Below, piece after piece: positions 9,029 through 19,600 of a stretch of 64,000 bases of DNA. Source of the DNA: Desulfitobacterium dichloroeliminans LMG P-21439. Lineage in GTDB: Bacteria > Bacillota > Desulfitobacteriia > Desulfitobacteriales > Desulfitobacteriaceae. The stretch is from NCBI RefSeq assembly GCF_000243135.2, contig NC_019903.1, forward strand, positions 3,262,001 to 3,326,000, read 5' to 3'. The position numbers and the translations under genes are program-made. The stretch's first letter is position 1. Each line of letters starts with the position of its first letter. Under the pieces are notes generated by a model. The model was not told the DNA's origin. It worked only from the letters and a program-made list of their open reading frames with translations, and did no database searches.

Positions 9029-10147
9029 TTATTGCATGTTCGTTGGTTGGAATCCTACGCCACAGGCCAGATCCATCATGACTTGCATCACCCATGTATC
9101 TAGTTCAGCGTTTTTGTAGTTTATGTCGGCTTGAGCTTTAGCCATTTTAGCGTCATTCAGTTCGATAAAAGTGATCATAGTATTCTCATATTGGATTTGG
9201 GCTGCTTGGTAATTCTGTTCAGCTTGCTGAGCGAGATACCCCATAGCTTCCATCTTTTCCATAGAGCTTTCTAAGCCGGTATACAACTCGGCAATGTTTT
9301 GCTGAACATTGATACGAGCGAGCTCCAAATTGTTCTGGGCGTTTGCAATCTCATATTCTTGTTGCTGCTTGTAGAACTCATAATCCGTAGGAATTTCTGC
9401 ACTACCATAGAGATACTGTTCTTCCAGTAAGTCCAGTGTACTTTGAGCGTTGCTGACCTCCGCGCGATTGGCTAAAGCTTGCTCCATATATTCTTCAGGG
9501 GGTTGGATTTCTGACGCTGGTATGACGTTATAATCCTGCAAAGTAGCGTATTGCTTAGAGATATCTTCACCCATCATGTTATTGAGAGCCATGTAAGCCG
9601 AATCTTTACTATTTTGGGCACTGAGATAGTTGTAGCGGATTTGTTCGTAGGCGATCTCAGCTAACCTTAGCTGAGATTCTGTAATCATGCCCTGTTCTTG
9701 TTGAAGGCGAGCTTTCTTGAAGTCCTCATAGAGAGAATTCATAAGCTCGCTTTGAGTTTGCAGGGCATAGTCTGCTTTGAGTAAGGTAATGTATTCATTA
9801 TAGGCTGAGAGACGAACGGCATTGGTTAAGACTGCTTGCCCATTGTTAAGTTGAATTAGGTAATTTTCAAAAATCTTAGGCGTTAAGACATAGGTCTTAA
9901 CCAACTCAAAGGAATTAGGCATAAAGGGTATGAGTCCTTTGAGTCGGCTCATTTGTCCTTTTGTATTGGCATAGTTTCTTTCCATCTGCTCGACCCTGAG
10001 GCCATTTGTCTTAAGGATTTGGGAATTCTTGATCGAGCTTATGGCTGCTTTTTCAATATCCAAAGTATCCTCAGCTGCCTGTGCAATATGGGTTGTGCTT
10101 GCCAGTATCAGCGTGACCAGCAGAATGGCTGCGAGCATTCTTTTCAA
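9029..10147 (-). CDS. TolC-like outer-membrane-efflux-family protein (first copy of a pair)
   Basis: 372 residues. A signal peptide (KRMLAAILLVTLILASTTHIAQA) precedes almost entirely helical sequence rich in Gln/Glu/Ala, with the TolC-type repeats LRLAEIAYEQIRYNYLSAQNSKDSAYMALNNMMG and ENTMITFIELNDAKMAKAQADINYKNAELD (paraphrased positions about 160-195 and 320-350). The frame starts at TTG 10147, seven bases behind AAAGGAGG; an in-frame ATG three codons later is less well spaced. It lies 32 bases after the CWB2-FN3 gene. It is about the same length as the following gene but clearly diverged from it. Confidence 0.72.
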   Translation of the reverse strand: MKRMLAAILLVTLILASTTHIAQAAEDTLDIEKAAISSIKNSQILKTNGLRVEQMERNYANTKGQMSRLKGLIPFMPNSFELVKTYVLTPKIFENYLIQLNNGQAVLTNAVRLSAYNEYITLLKADYALQTQSELMNSLYEDFKKARLQQEQGMITESQLRLAEIAYEQIRYNYLSAQNSKDSAYMALNNMMGEDISKQYATLQDYNVIPASEIQPPEEYMEQALANRAEVSNAQSTLDLLEEQYLYGSAEIPTDYEFYKQQQEYEIANAQNNLELARINVQQNIAELYTGLESSMEKMEAMGYLAQQAEQNYQAAQIQYENTMITFIELNDAKMAKAQADINYKNAELDTWVMQVMMDLACGVGFQPTNMQ

Positions 10148-10179
10148 GTAGCTTCCTCCTTTGCTATGACTCCGATTCT

Positions 10180-12564
10180 CTAATTCGTCGTACCGAATAC
10201 TGTACTGGATTGGCTACCTGTTGTCGTAGTATTGCCGGCCTGAACTTTATAATAATAGGTCTGTCTGGACGTAAGGCTATTATCCGAGAAGTACGGGGTA
10301 TTAACGGTACCGACTATGCTATAGGTTCCATTACTGGTGGTAGCTCTATAAATATTATAATACGTTGCATTAGTCACTGTATCCCAATTCAAGAAGATCT
10401 GGCTCGCGCTTAGTGGAGTCACCTTGATGTTTGAAGGTATTCCCATATTACTAATACTATACTGAGTGGCTACATAAACGACATTTGAGTAATTCCCTAC
10501 GCCCACAGTATTACCCGGCTGTACCTTATAGAAGTACATCGTTCCAGGAGCTAATGATGTCTCAATGTGGAAGGGAGTTACCACTGATGCGACCAGCTCA
10601 TAGGTTCCTTGTAGGGTCGTAGAGCGATACACATTATAGTAGGTAGCATTAGTAACACTATCCCACTTCACTTGGATCTGACTTGGGCTGAGGGCAGTCG
10701 CTGTTACGTTGGCTGGTATGGCAAGAGTATTATTGTCCAACAAAGTCTGGGCGTGGACAATGACGGAGTAAGGGCTAGTGGAAGAAGTGTTGACCGCTTG
10801 AATTTTATAATAAAAGGTAAGTCCTGCGGTTAGGTTCGTGTCCGAATAGTAGGGAGTGTTAACTGAGGCAACACTGGTATAGGTACCATTAGGGGAGGTT
10901 GATCGATAGACATTATAGTAGACGGCACTGCTGACAGTATCCCAGGTTAAGTTAATCTGATTAACATTGAAGATTGTTGCCGCGACATTTGTTGGTTGGG
11001 TCAGAGCACTATTGACAGTAAGGGTGGTGGCATAAACCACATTCGAGTAGGGACCGGTTTCGTTACTGTAAACGGCCTGAACTTTATAATAATAGGTAGT
11101 TCCTGTGGACAGAAAAGCATCAGAATAATAAGGGGTAGAAGTGGTAGCAATTCTCTCGTAGTTGCCGGAATAAGAGTTAGATTTAAAAACATTGTAAGCG
11201 GTAGCGTTGTTCACTGTGTTCCAAGTGAGATAGACTTGGCTGGCGCTTAAGGGAGTTGCTGATAAATTAGTGGTCGTCTGATTATAATTATTGCCTTTTC
11301 CGACCTTGGAAGTTATGGTATCAAGCAGACTCTCAGATATAACGCCTGTTCCCCCAAAAGCCACTACCTTGCGGATCTCTGAACTATAGTCTTCGAGGAA
11401 ATCAAGGGTGGCTTGCTTCAGGGGATTACTTACTAAGATCACGGGAGAGCCTGATAAAGAGGCCAAGACTGAACCGGCTAACGCATCAGGGTAAGCTGAC
11501 CCCGTGGCTAGGTAAATGGTGTTTAGATCTAATTGGTTTTCAAATGCCTCCAGAATATTGACATTCAGCTCGTACCAATTCGCCCCTGTCAAGCGTTCTG
11601 GTGAAGGGAGCTGCAAATAGACGTTATTGCTGATGGTCCCCGTGTCTCCCAAAACATAAGTGTCCTCAGTGTTTTCATCCAAAAGCCTCTTAAGTTCATT
11701 AGAGACTCTGTCCTTAGGAGTCAAGAGTATCGGCATGCCAGCCTCGGCAGCGATGGGCGCGATGGATAAGACATCTTGATAATTAAGACCTGAAGCAATG
11801 ACGGCTTGGTCAAAGTTGCCCATTTCTTTAGCAACCTTCAATGAGGTTTCATAGCGATCAGCTCCTGCAAGCCGGGATACGCTGATTCCTAGGTTCTTAA
11901 TGGTATTGGCTACGTTTTCTGTGACTACACCGGTACCGCCAATAATCACAGCGTTTTTCACGTTCAGAGCCAACAGTTGTTTCTTCGTTTCTGTGGACAA
12001 GGAATTCTTGGCGGTGAGGAGAATTGGTGCATTGTATCTTTTGGCCAGTGGTGCTGCGCATAAAGCGTCAGGGAAATTCTCCCCGCTAGCTATGATGGCA
12101 TAGTAGGAGGTGTTCCACCCCACTTTAGCGATTTCTACGGCTGTCTTGTAACGATCTGCTCCGGATATCCGTTCGTCTGAGATCGGTAAATTGCTTCCTG
12201 AGCCAGAGGGCCCCGAAAGAGTCACCGCCCAAGCCTCAGTTGAGTATGCACTAGCACCGCTGCTGTTTAGGGCCTGAACTCTGTAATAATAAGGTGTGTT
12301 GGACTTCAATGCCGTATTCACGTAGCTGGTGGCATTGCTTGCACCTATGTATGTGTAAGTTCCCGACGGTGAATTGGCCTGATAGATGTAATACTGGGTA
12401 GCTGTGTTCACAGGGTCCCAAGACAAATTGATTTGGGTAGAACTAATCACTGTGGCCTTTAAGCCAGTAGGAGTTGTGGGATTACTCGCAGCCAAAGCAT
12501 TCATAGGCAGAATCAGCATCGACAATACGATACATAAAATCAACGTTAGTCTTCTTTTTCTCAT
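10180..12564 (-). CDS. Cell-wall surface protein with three CWB2 repeats and five fibronectin type III domains
   Basis: 794 residues. After a signal peptide (RKRRLTLILCIVLSMLILPMNALAA) comes one FN3 domain (about 28-115). Three CWB2 repeats follow (about 135-430; ISGADRYKTAVEIAK, FPDALCAAPLA and VIIGGTGVV mark the first). Four more FN3 domains fill 435-794, each with a TYYNVYRST-like strand and YYYKVQAVN. CWB2 triplets bind anionic wall polysaccharide and hold the protein non-covalently; the FN3 array is probably displayed outward. The longer frame to 12615 lacks a ribosome site, while GGGAGGAAA precedes ATG 12564. It is the third gene of the operon that starts at 16362. Confidence 0.9.
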   Translation of the reverse strand: MRKRRLTLILCIVLSMLILPMNALAASNPTTPTGLKATVISSTQINLSWDPVNTATQYYIYQANSPSGTYTYIGASNATSYVNTALKSNTPYYYRVQALNSSGASAYSTEAWAVTLSGPSGSGSNLPISDERISGADRYKTAVEIAKVGWNTSYYAIIASGENFPDALCAAPLAKRYNAPILLTAKNSLSTETKKQLLALNVKNAVIIGGTGVVTENVANTIKNLGISVSRLAGADRYETSLKVAKEMGNFDQAVIASGLNYQDVLSIAPIAAEAGMPILLTPKDRVSNELKRLLDENTEDTYVLGDTGTISNNVYLQLPSPERLTGANWYELNVNILEAFENQLDLNTIYLATGSAYPDALAGSVLASLSGSPVILVSNPLKQATLDFLEDYSSEIRKVVAFGGTGVISESLLDTITSKVGKGNNYNQTTTNLSATPLSASQVYLTWNTVNNATAYNVFKSNSYSGNYERIATTSTPYYSDAFLSTGTTYYYKVQAVYSNETGPYSNVVYATTLTVNSALTQPTNVAATIFNVNQINLTWDTVSSAVYYNVYRSTSPNGTYTSVASVNTPYYSDTNLTAGLTFYYKIQAVNTSSTSPYSVIVHAQTLLDNNTLAIPANVTATALSPSQIQVKWDSVTNATYYNVYRSTTLQGTYELVASVVTPFHIETSLAPGTMYFYKVQPGNTVGVGNYSNVVYVATQYSISNMGIPSNIKVTPLSASQIFLNWDTVTNATYYNIYRATTSNGTYSIVGTVNTPYFSDNSLTSRQTYYYKVQAGNTTTTGSQSSTVFGTTN

Positions 12565-12604
12565 GATTATTTCCTCCCTTTCATATTGGCACTTTCTAAT
12601 AGAT

Positions 12605-14512
12605 CTAGAGGTCAAAATCCTTCTCGATTAGCTGGTCATAATACAGCCGTGTTGGGCTATAGTCTTGGGTCGCATTCCCCTTTATAGATAAGGACGTAAG
12701 GCGAGTCAAATCTCTGATGGGGGAAAAGTCTTTAATTTTATTAAGGCTGATATCTAGTTGGGTTAGGCTCTTCAGACTGGTTAATGAGCTGATTAGATCT
12801 AGATCATTATTCATAAGGTCTAGTGATTTGAGGTTGGTAAGCCTTGAAATCTGAGATAGATTTGTACTCTTCAGGAAATTGTTGCTCATATCTAGAGTTT
12901 GCAGATTCGTGAAGGAATCCAGACCGGTAAGATCGCGTATTCCATAACCCTTCAGATCTAGGCTAGTGATTTCTAACACTTCACTTAGGTACACGGGCTG
13001 CGCGGAAGATTGCTTGCCTAGAGAAAACTTAACTGCCCATTCAAAGCTACTATCTTTAAATTCGATGGCTTTATCAACTGAGACTTTTAAACTCAAGTTA
13101 GTAGTTTGATTTGTACCTTCTACAACACCTTGAAAAGTATAGGTGCCTATTTTATTAAGAATCGTTACGTTTGGTGTGGAACTCCATTTAATAGCCATCT
13201 CCCTCGTGCTATTATCGCTCTTGGTGACGATGACCGTTTCCGGGAGGGTATAGGTACCACCTTGGATGACTTCCGCCTGGAAAGTATCTACACCTGTAAT
13301 TCCTGGCTCTACAGTCAGTGCTAAGCGCATGGTTCCATCGTAGCCATTCACTGTACCTGAATAGTAGTATGTTCCAGCCTTATCCGTGGAAACGTCCGTT
13401 AGATTCCAAGTAACCGGAACCTGAGCCAAGTTTCCTTTACTGGTTTTTGCTGCAATTGACACGGGCAACGCATAACTCTGATTTTCCAGCACTTTTACAT
13501 CAATATCTTCTACTTCTGTTATAGTTGGAGTCAGATTCGCTAAGCGAGTCACGGTAGTAGATGAGATAATTCTCTCTCCGCCGAGAACCATGATTTGGTT
13601 GATTACTTTAGTAGAAAAATAGCTTTGAACCGCTGAAGTAATCTCGTTACCCTTCAGTAAAACCACAGGATTGTAATCCTGCTGCGCAAGCGCGGCCGCT
13701 GCTAAGGCATCAGGATAAGTCTGCCCGGTAGCTAAAAAAGCCTTCTCCGTTCTGATATTTACTTCAAAATACTTAAGTAGGGCGCTATTCCGAACGTAAG
13801 CATCTACACCTTCGATATTCTCGGCCCCTGTGAACTGGCTCCGAATGTTCTGTGGTATATCCGCTTTGCTTCCGACGATAATTACTCTGCCTAATTTAGC
13901 TTTACTAAAATAGGCCTTTTGGCTCTTGGTGAAATCATCTGCAGGCACCGGAACAATGGGCATTCCTTCGGCTGCAGCGATCGGCGCTGCAGATAAGGCA
14001 TCAGCAAAGCTGAAGCCCGGTACAAAGAATACTCCTTTGCTCAATCCTACAGATCGGGCAACTGCCATTGCTGTTTCATAGCGATCTTTACCCGCTAAAC
14101 GCGAACTGGAGATTCCATTCGCTGTGAGTTGACTATCTACGCTGTTAGGGATCACTCCAGTACCGCCGACGATATAAGCCTTTTTGGGATTCAAGCGTTT
14201 TAGCTCAGTGAGGGCTTCCGGACTTAATCCCTTCAAGCTAACCAACAAGATAGGAGCATCATATTTACCTGCTAAGGGTGCTGCACTTAAAGCATCCGGG
14301 TAATTCTCCCCTGTCGTCAGAATGACTTCTGCTGCCCCTTCCGGCCAGCCACTTTGACTAATGGCTATCGCTGTAAGATAACGATCAGCACCCGCTAGCC
14401 GTGAAGTAGTCGTTGAGGCTAATACGCTTTGTGATAAGGTTAATATAAATATACTTATGCTTATGCTTACTAACATGAAAGCAGGCAAAGAAGTATGTTT
14501 CTTCCAATTCAT
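12605..14512 (-). CDS. Cell-wall surface protein with CWB2 repeats, Ig-like domains and leucine-rich repeats
   Basis: 635 residues. A signal peptide (to about residue 33) is followed by three CWB2 repeats (about 35-330; RLAGADRYLTAIAISQ, YPDALSAAPLAG, AYIVGGTGVI). Two bacterial Ig-like domains follow (about 340-490; VPVTWNLTDVSTDKAGTYYY and MAIKWSSTPNV). About four 22-residue leucine-rich repeats end the protein (520-630; LTGLDSFTNLQTLDMSNNFL, TNLKSLDLMNNDL). The LRR face suggests a protein- or host/substrate-binding role. AAGGAGG lies upstream; TTG 14515 and ATG 14512 are both possible starts, and ATG is given. It starts 15 bases after the O-antigen-ligase-like gene. Confidence 0.9.
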   Translation of the reverse strand: MNWKKHTSLPAFMLVSISISIFILTLSQSVLASTTTSRLAGADRYLTAIAISQSGWPEGAAEVILTTGENYPDALSAAPLAGKYDAPILLVSLKGLSPEALTELKRLNPKKAYIVGGTGVIPNSVDSQLTANGISSSRLAGKDRYETAMAVARSVGLSKGVFFVPGFSFADALSAAPIAAAEGMPIVPVPADDFTKSQKAYFSKAKLGRVIIVGSKADIPQNIRSQFTGAENIEGVDAYVRNSALLKYFEVNIRTEKAFLATGQTYPDALAAAALAQQDYNPVVLLKGNEITSAVQSYFSTKVINQIMVLGGERIISSTTVTRLANLTPTITEVEDIDVKVLENQSYALPVSIAAKTSKGNLAQVPVTWNLTDVSTDKAGTYYYSGTVNGYDGTMRLALTVEPGITGVDTFQAEVIQGGTYTLPETVIVTKSDNSTREMAIKWSSTPNVTILNKIGTYTFQGVVEGTNQTTNLSLKVSVDKAIEFKDSSFEWAVKFSLGKQSSAQPVYLSEVLEITSLDLKGYGIRDLTGLDSFTNLQTLDMSNNFLKSTNLSQISRLTNLKSLDLMNNDLDLISSLTSLKSLTQLDISLNKIKDFSPIRDLTRLTSLSIKGNATQDYSPTRLYYDQLIEKDFDL

Positions 14513-14529
14513 CAATTTGACTATCCTCC

Positions 14530-16362
14530 TTAACTTTTCAGTTTAGCTGTCCTTTTATTAAGCATATGATTAATGCTTACTCCTAGTCCTAGTAAACACC
14601 AAAAGACTGGAGCCACGGAAACGACACTATCATTAAATACTGCCGCTCCCAGATAGCCTATAATAGCGACAAAGACCCCTACTCCTGCCTGGGATAGAAA
14701 ATCCTCAAAGGGGTTGGACACGTAGAGTCTGAAACTCTTCACGAGGTAGAAACCAACGAGAAAAAGAAATGCAAGTAAGGAAACAACTCCAGTATTGATG
14801 GCAATTTGCAGATATTGATTATGAGGCTTGTCAACTAGCTGCCACATATCTCCGTAATAAGCATACATCTTCCCAAAGATATCATGCTGTGGAAAGGCAA
14901 TAGCAAAGGTATCCGGCCCATAACCCAAGATGATAGTGTTTTTTAGAAGCGGCAGTGATCTAGACCAAATATATCCACGTGAGGAGCCAAGCCGTTCATT
15001 ACCTTCAAAGCCCCAAGCTTCCACTGGCTCTAAGCTGACCTCATTACCTTTATTATTAATCAATGTTATGCGATCGGGATCAAGGTCGAAAATAAGGCTT
15101 ATCGATCCTTTATCTATTCTAAGGATAACATTCTTACCTGTATCTCCATAAATCAAGCTATAATCTTGGTATGCTTGATTTTCCAAGGTTATCTTTCCAC
15201 TATTCATGTCATAGTTTGATTCTATGGCTTTATTGTTGCCATCTGTGAACGTAATCTCATCACTCATAAAAATAAAGTTCAATGTTTCCGTATCGGTAAC
15301 CACTGTACCTTGGGTGCCATTTACAATGACATCTTTCAGGGGGATGCTTTCTCTAGCTGGAGCTACATTTTCAGATAATCCCATCAAAACTTTCACATCT
15401 GTGAATAGACTACCTACCCGTGCGCTTACAAAACCGCCGGATATTTGATTGAGACCAATAAAAATGGCAAGAATTACTAGCAGGCCTGCAGTAAATTGTT
15501 TCCAATATTTACGAATGATTTTATTGATGGCAAACAGAAAGACAAGTAAAGCCAATCCACCCCCGACAATACCTGAGCGAGCATTACTACCTAGCCAGAT
15601 AATTCCCATTAATACTGACATAAAGATCATAAAAGCCTTAAATCGCTTATCCTTCACTAATACTGCCAAGGCGAAACAGAGGGGGAAGAGCATTGCCGTA
15701 TAACTGCCCACATAGTTGTAATGATAAAGTGTGGCATAAACAGTATATTTATCAAACTGAAATGCTAACTGTTCGGCAATATTCATATATTGCTCAGGTA
15801 GAAATAAGCCTTTAGCAAAATCAGTCTTTAGGAGGTCATAACCAATATATTGGAAGAATCCAATTAGTCCTATGGTTAATGCACCAACCATCAGAGAACC
15901 TAGAACAATTTTGACATGCTTCTCATTAGAAACGAGTGTAGTCGTTGTAAGAAACAGTACTAAGTAGGCTACTAAAACATATAAGCCCTCGTAACGATCG
16001 GGAAAGCCAGTTAATGCTACACTTCGATAGTAGGAAAAAAACGTTGAGCCAAGGATACTCAGCAGATATACCCCAGTTGCTATGTATATGGGTTTTAGGT
16101 CCTTATTAATAAGGTTGTTGTCATATTGGAAGAAGCGGGTTACGACCGCAGCTAGAGCCGTTAGTGAGATTATTATTAAAACTATCCCTTTATAATAGGC
16201 GAAGAAATCATAATTCTCTGTTGTACCAAGCCAATAATTGTAACTAGCTCCAGTTAGGGGCATTACCTTGAGATATACGATTAATGGCAGAATAGTAACA
16301 ACGAATATAAGCGGTATGAGATAGTACCATTCTGCATAACTTACACGTTCCCTTGCTTTCAC
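14530..16362 (-). CDS. O-antigen ligase / Wzy_C family membrane glycosyltransferase
   Basis: 610 residues with roughly a dozen hydrophobic segments. The core SNARSGIVGGGLALLVFL and the later GYGPDTFAIAFPQHD and DKPHNQYLQIAINTGVVSLLAFLF are hallmarks of the Wzy_C/WaaL/PglL superfamily. A large extracytoplasmic insert (about residues 300-460) is richer in polar beta-strand sequence than usual. The start is GTG 16362 behind AAGGAGGAAAA. It is the first gene of an operon with two CWB2 surface proteins and two TolC-like proteins. It may therefore transfer lipid-linked glycan to one of those proteins or to the wall; this is inference from context. Confidence 0.82.
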   Translation of the reverse strand: MKARERVSYAEWYYLIPLIFVVTILPLIVYLKVMPLTGASYNYWLGTTENYDFFAYYKGIVLIIISLTALAAVVTRFFQYDNNLINKDLKPIYIATGVYLLSILGSTFFSYYRSVALTGFPDRYEGLYVLVAYLVLFLTTTTLVSNEKHVKIVLGSLMVGALTIGLIGFFQYIGYDLLKTDFAKGLFLPEQYMNIAEQLAFQFDKYTVYATLYHYNYVGSYTAMLFPLCFALAVLVKDKRFKAFMIFMSVLMGIIWLGSNARSGIVGGGLALLVFLFAINKIIRKYWKQFTAGLLVILAIFIGLNQISGGFVSARVGSLFTDVKVLMGLSENVAPARESIPLKDVIVNGTQGTVVTDTETLNFIFMSDEITFTDGNNKAIESNYDMNSGKITLENQAYQDYSLIYGDTGKNVILRIDKGSISLIFDLDPDRITLINNKGNEVSLEPVEAWGFEGNERLGSSRGYIWSRSLPLLKNTIILGYGPDTFAIAFPQHDIFGKMYAYYGDMWQLVDKPHNQYLQIAINTGVVSLLAFLFLVGFYLVKSFRLYVSNPFEDFLSQAGVGVFVAIIGYLGAAVFNDSVVSVAPVFWCLLGLGVSINHMLNKRTAKLKS

Positions 16363-16520
16363 GCTTTTCCTCCTTAATTCCGCAGATTCATCCTTTCTTT
16401 CTGTTATATTATATCAGAGAAGACAAGCTAAATATACTTTAAACTTCTTTTACTATTTCCTGCAAATGTTAGGGCTATGCCGCTTGTCCGATAGTCTTAA
16501 TCAGTAATTCGTTCTTACAG

Positions 16521-16572
16521 AAAAGGGATCGCTGCTTAATGGATTTTGGTCCATCTTGCAACGATCCCTTTA
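16521..16572 (-). terminator. Terminator after the S-layer gene
   Basis: A ten-base outer stem (AAAGGGATCG at 16522-16531 with CGATCCCTTT at 16562-16571) encloses an inner ATGGA/TCCAT hairpin. On the minus strand it is followed by TTTTCTG. It lies about 70 bases after the stop of the S-layer gene and is the only strong hairpin before the next gene. Confidence 0.6.
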
Positions 16573-16640
16573 TGTGTTGGCTCAGCACCTAGTTGTCACC
16601 AAGCAAAGAGCTATACAGAATTCAGTTGGAATCCAATGAC

Positions 16641-19600
16641 TTAAGGTACGATCTTAATTTGGACGGTCTTAACGAATCCGCCAACAACTGCACTGATCTT
16701 AGCAGTTCCAGCATTCAGAGTACCACCAATTTTGCCATCAGCATCAACAGTCATTCCAGTTGTACCAGCATCGACCAATACGATCCGGTCAAATGCCATA
16801 CCCTTCTTACCGTATTGATCTACAGCATAGAAGTATACTTCGGAAGCTGTTGCAGTTCCAGTGGTATCGTACTTAGTGAGGTAGTTGCCAGCAACTAAGC
16901 CATTAGCAACAAGAGATCCAGCTTTGACAGTCAGGGTACCACTAGCGTAAGAAACACCAGCGAAAGAAGTGTCATAAGCGAATTCAATAGACTTAGCTAC
17001 AGGGCTCTCTTTAGTGGACTTGATTGCTGTAGTTAGAGCGTGAACAGCATTATCTGCACCAAGAACGGTTACGTTAAGGTTAGCAGTAGCTTCAGTCGTA
17101 GTATCTGGTAATTTGTTGGCAAGAACTTTGACACTCTTATAGTTGCCACCAGATGCTCCAGCAGATACTACGAAGCGAGAGGAATCAACGGAAGCGCCAA
17201 GTACCGGAGTACCTCTTAAGACAACTTTTGCTCCGGAGGTAGTAGTACCATAGACTTTAGGATTGGCAGTATATGCTTTTTCTTGATCTGTGAGCGCAGA
17301 TCCATCCACATTTACTGTGTAGAGGGCGCTGCTTACTGCATCGATAGTGTAACCTTTAATATCTTTGTCTTGAAGTACGGTGAAGGTTTGAGCTTTAGAA
17401 TCGATCACTACATCATCAGTTGTAGCAACTGTGCCAGCTGTGTCAATCAGATCAAAACGTACGGTTGCAGTTCCAGCAGCAAGCGCATTAACTGTGATTG
17501 CAGTTTTACCTGATGTTGCCGCACCTGTAGCAGTGATGACACTTGTTGCGTCAGAATAAGCCGTAACTTTGTATGGTTGTGCTTTATCAGCTGTAGTCAT
17601 ATCAATGACTCGGCCATATTGGTCTTTGACTTCAAAGCCACCTGCATCATATCCAAAGTCGATGGTTTGGATTGCGCCTGGAGTTGTTGCAGAAGATGCT
17701 TGCATCAAGCTCTTCAGAACTGTGGAATCCAGACTCAAAGCATCTGCTTTAACAGGTTTCTGAATGTTAATGGTAAGGCTACTGAAGCTACCAGTTTTGG
17801 TAACTGCAGAGATAATTGTCGGAATAGTACTTGTGCTGTTGTTTGTTACTGGGTCATTCTTGATTGAAGCGGTTCCGTCAAGATTTTTAACCCAATACGC
17901 GCCAGTGAGTTTTACAATTTGCTCACCAACAATATCACTTCCTACTAAGTCGGTCCATTTGGTAAGCTGTTTTCCGTTTTGATCGTAAGCAGCAAATGGA
18001 ATTACTTTTGATTCTGTAGAAGCAATTGCATCCGCAGGTGCAAACAAGGTAATTTTATCAACTTCAGCTTGTTTCTTCAGGGTTGTGCTCAGTTGAGAAG
18101 TTTTTCCGGTCCAAGTCATCGCTGTGATAACAACTGGCATATCAAGTGTAATCGAAGCAGAAGTAGTTGTTACTTTGATTAAACCTTTGGAGGAATCTTT
18201 AGGATCTTGAACAAGCTCAGCCTTTACATATGGGCTAGAGGTTGTCAGTAGATCTCCAGTTTGGAGAATCAAGCCTTGTTTCAAGAGGGTATAGCTGTTT
18301 GTAAGATTACCGCTGATGTCTTTAGCAGTATAGTCTACATAGAATACATCAGTAGTGCTTCCAGCAACTAGCTCTTTTCCGTCAGCGTTGGTCAACTTTG
18401 TGAGTTGAATATCGCTTAGGGTTCCAATTTGTGAGGTAGCTGCCAAAGTAGCACTTGTGGAAACTCCAGAAGACATGTCGTTAGCGGTGATCACAATTCC
18501 ACCTGTGAAGGTCAGGAGGTTCAGGCCAGTAGTAGGAGTAATTGTCAGTAATCCTTTTCTTCCGGTTACATCACCTACTCCAGATTGGAACTGAACATTG
18601 TTTGCCAAAGCAGCATTGGTAATATCAATACCGTACTGGTCAACGATTTTGTAGGTTGCATAACCTGTTTGAGTTGTAATACCAGCACTTGAGGTGTTGA
18701 CAACACCTAGTTTGGTGGAGGTAATTTCAATCTTAGCAACTTTTTGTTCTGTTACTTTAACTTCACTGGTTCCTAAGCTAGTTGCGTCATTTTTCACAGC
18801 AACAGTATAGGTTCCTGTTACAAAATTAGAAGATTTAGCTAAAGTAGCTTCTGTTTTAGCTTCATTCCAAGAAACCGATACGGTTACAGGAGCAGTAGCT
18901 TGTTTCACTTCGAAGGTAACCTTAGCAGTATCAGCAGGTGCCTTACTAAACTTAACTTTGAAAGTGCTAGCACTAGCTGCAGTCACGCTTTCAACTTTGA
19001 ATTCTCCAGTGGAAGGAGCACCATTCTTAACAGCATCAAGAGCTGCATTGCTAACAACAGCTGCGCCACCAAGAGCAACGATAACGCTGTCATCAGCTAA
19101 ATCAGCAGACACATCAGCTTTAACGGTTTTTCCGTCAGTTAAGATGATTGGGGAGTTGGTTTGAGCAGCAAGAACAGATCCTACGAGAGCATCTGCCAGA
19201 GTAGCTCCATTACCAACATAGACTTTGCCGAATTCGAAATCAAGAGCTTCGATTACAGCAGCGTTAGTTGCGTAACGATCAGCACCGTAGAGACGGTCAG
19301 CGCCAGTGATGTTCTTAACGAGTGTAGGTCCACCGATGATGTAATCGGCTTCAGTACCAGCAGGTACGGAACCATCACGGTCAGCAACAACGATAGCATA
19401 GTTGTTAGCAGCAGCGTAAGAAGCTACGGACATAGCATCAGCAACGCCGTTATAACCAACAACAATGTTTCCTGCAGGAGCAGTTAATTTTGCGTTGATT
19501 TTAGCAGCAGTTTCTACACGGCTAGCGCCTTGGATAGCTTCAACATTGAAGCCAGCAGCTTTTAGCTCGTCAACTACAGCTTGGCTAGCAGCAGCACCGA

